Assembly (NCBI GenBank): GCA_964498015.1
Contig: CAZCFT010000001.1
Span: 1 to 64,000, forward strand
Origin: CAWEZN01 sp964498015
Lineage (GTDB): Bacteria > Zixibacteria > MSB-5A5 > GN15 > PGXB01
DNA length: 64,000 nt
Direction of reading: 5' to 3'
Every line of letters starts with the position of its first letter. Within the stretch, counting starts at the first letter, position 1. The position numbers were made by a program, and so were the translations under genes. Under the pieces are notes generated by a model. That model searched no databases, was not told the origin of the DNA, and was given only the letters and a program-made list of their open reading frames with translations. Below are positions 63,639-64,000 of the stretch, piece after piece.

Positions 63639-64000
63639 CTATAATCCGGCTCTAATTTGAAGGGTGTCTCTTTCCGGGCAGGCATCCACGCATTCAAGGC
63701 AATTGGTGCAATCACGATGGCGCACTGCCTTATATGTATGAACCGGTATATCGTGCATACAGGCTTCGGCGCAAAGGCCGCAGGATGTGCACTTGGATTC
63801 ATCGCGAACAATCTTAATAAGGCCTAAGCGGCTGAATGGGTCAAAGACCGCCCCCATCGGGCATAAATAGCGGCAGAACAACATCGGGATCACAAATGCT
63901 CCAAGCGCAATCATCGCCAGGATAACAATCGAAATCATTCCGGCGCTACCATGTCCGAAACCGGAAAAAATCAAATAGAATGGATCGTATCCTCGAAGAA
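63639..64000 (-). CDS. 4Fe-4S polyferredoxin membrane protein (NapH/NosR-like), 5' end outside window
   Basis: The visible 120 residues run in open frame from the window edge (upstream LRGYDPFYLIFSGFGHG) to a TAG stop, so the gene is truncated. A membrane helix (about MISIVILAMIALGAFVIPML) leads into the CRYLCPMGA motif. Two 4Fe-4S motifs follow, CTSCGLCAEACMHDI and CTNCLECVDACP. This pattern matches NapH/NosR/CcoG-type electron-transfer proteins that route electrons to redox enzymes. It is followed 8 bp later by the HMA-like gene. Confidence 0.85.
   Translation of the reverse strand, partial: LRGYDPFYLIFSGFGHGSAGMISIVILAMIALGAFVIPMLFCRYLCPMGAVFDPFSRLGLIKIVRDESKCTSCGLCAEACMHDIPVHTYKAVRHRDCTNCLECVDACPERDTLQIRAGL

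Noticed and set aside
1..64000. CRISPR arrays, tRNA or rRNA genes, insertion sequences, prophage
   Set aside because: I saw no regularly spaced repeats, cloverleaf with T-arm GTTCGA context, rRNA signatures or transposase/integrase genes. GGTTCG at 42115-42120 belongs to the SECIS-like hairpin, not a tRNA.

Overview
The window looks like ordinary chromosome from a Gram-negative bacterium of moderate GC content. It has double-membrane genes (TamA/TamB-type Omp85 system, MlaE/MlaF lipid transporter, Lgt, lipoproteins, a small beta-barrel), GatCAB-type tRNA amidation, an ADP-forming acyl-CoA synthetase, archease/RtcB and a UbiA-type prenyltransferase. This mix suggests a candidate phylum around the FCB group, such as Zixibacteria. 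That placement is inference; no search was run. Nearly all genes are housekeeping. I see no prophage, insertion sequence, CRISPR array, rRNA or tRNA.

Layout. 1-1021 is non-coding and holds two near-identical copies of a 168-bp palindrome-rich repeat. 1-9.3 kb: a secreted PEBP protein, a PtsN-like EIIA (minus strand), aspS, then the tight cluster phoH / PgpH-like 7TM-HD / ybeY / CorC-like. 9.3-17.6 kb: glnA-gatA-gatB-purN-purC-purH, a run of ammonia- and glutamine-linked genes and purine synthesis, then a DUF494/Smg protein. 17.6-25.7 kb: coaBC, family-4 uracil-DNA glycosylase, dnaB, mlaE, mlaF, radA, flavin reductase, tgt. 26.4-29.5 kb: envelope lipid genes uppS, cdsA, a UbiA prenyltransferase and an NlpC/P60 lipoprotein. 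29.6-36.7 kb: uvrC, xseA, xseB, ispA, dxs, nadK. 37-41.2 kb: ADP-forming acyl-CoA synthetase, a proline-rich membrane protein, gltX and a small coiled coil. 41.3-42.4 kb: an oxidative-stress cassette of a ferritin-like diiron protein, a stand-alone rubredoxin domain and a peroxiredoxin. 42.5-47.8 kb: nadA, and on the minus strand nadE-rsmI-PAP2-lgt-EamA. 47.9-60.5 kb: ssb, a CMD-family protein, tamB, tamA, a cysteine desulfurase, mnmA, a UPF0173 hydrolase and an AsmA-like protein. 60.6-64 kb: ferredoxin, archease-rtcB, then minus-strand lipoprotein, HMA-like protein and a polyferredoxin cut by the window edge.

The most notable feature is the peroxiredoxin at 41922-42407. Its peroxidatic cysteine codon is an in-frame TGA (42075-42077), in the family motif FYPMDWTPV[U]TNQM. 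A 13-bp hairpin (42090-42129) follows, with a G at the first position of a 13-nt apical loop 25 nt after the TGA, which fits a bacterial SECIS. I read it as a selenocysteine peroxiredoxin that routine annotation would truncate to the downstream ATG at 42087. The organism would then need SelA, SelB, SelD and tRNA-Sec elsewhere in the genome.

Several expression signals are unusual. uppS and the CMD gene have -10 boxes ending 7 nt before the start codon, as in leaderless mRNAs. mnmA and archease begin 3 and 9 nt after intrinsic-terminator-like hairpins and lack a Shine-Dalgarno. The cysteine desulfurase has a perfect TTGACA-N17-TATAAT promoter.
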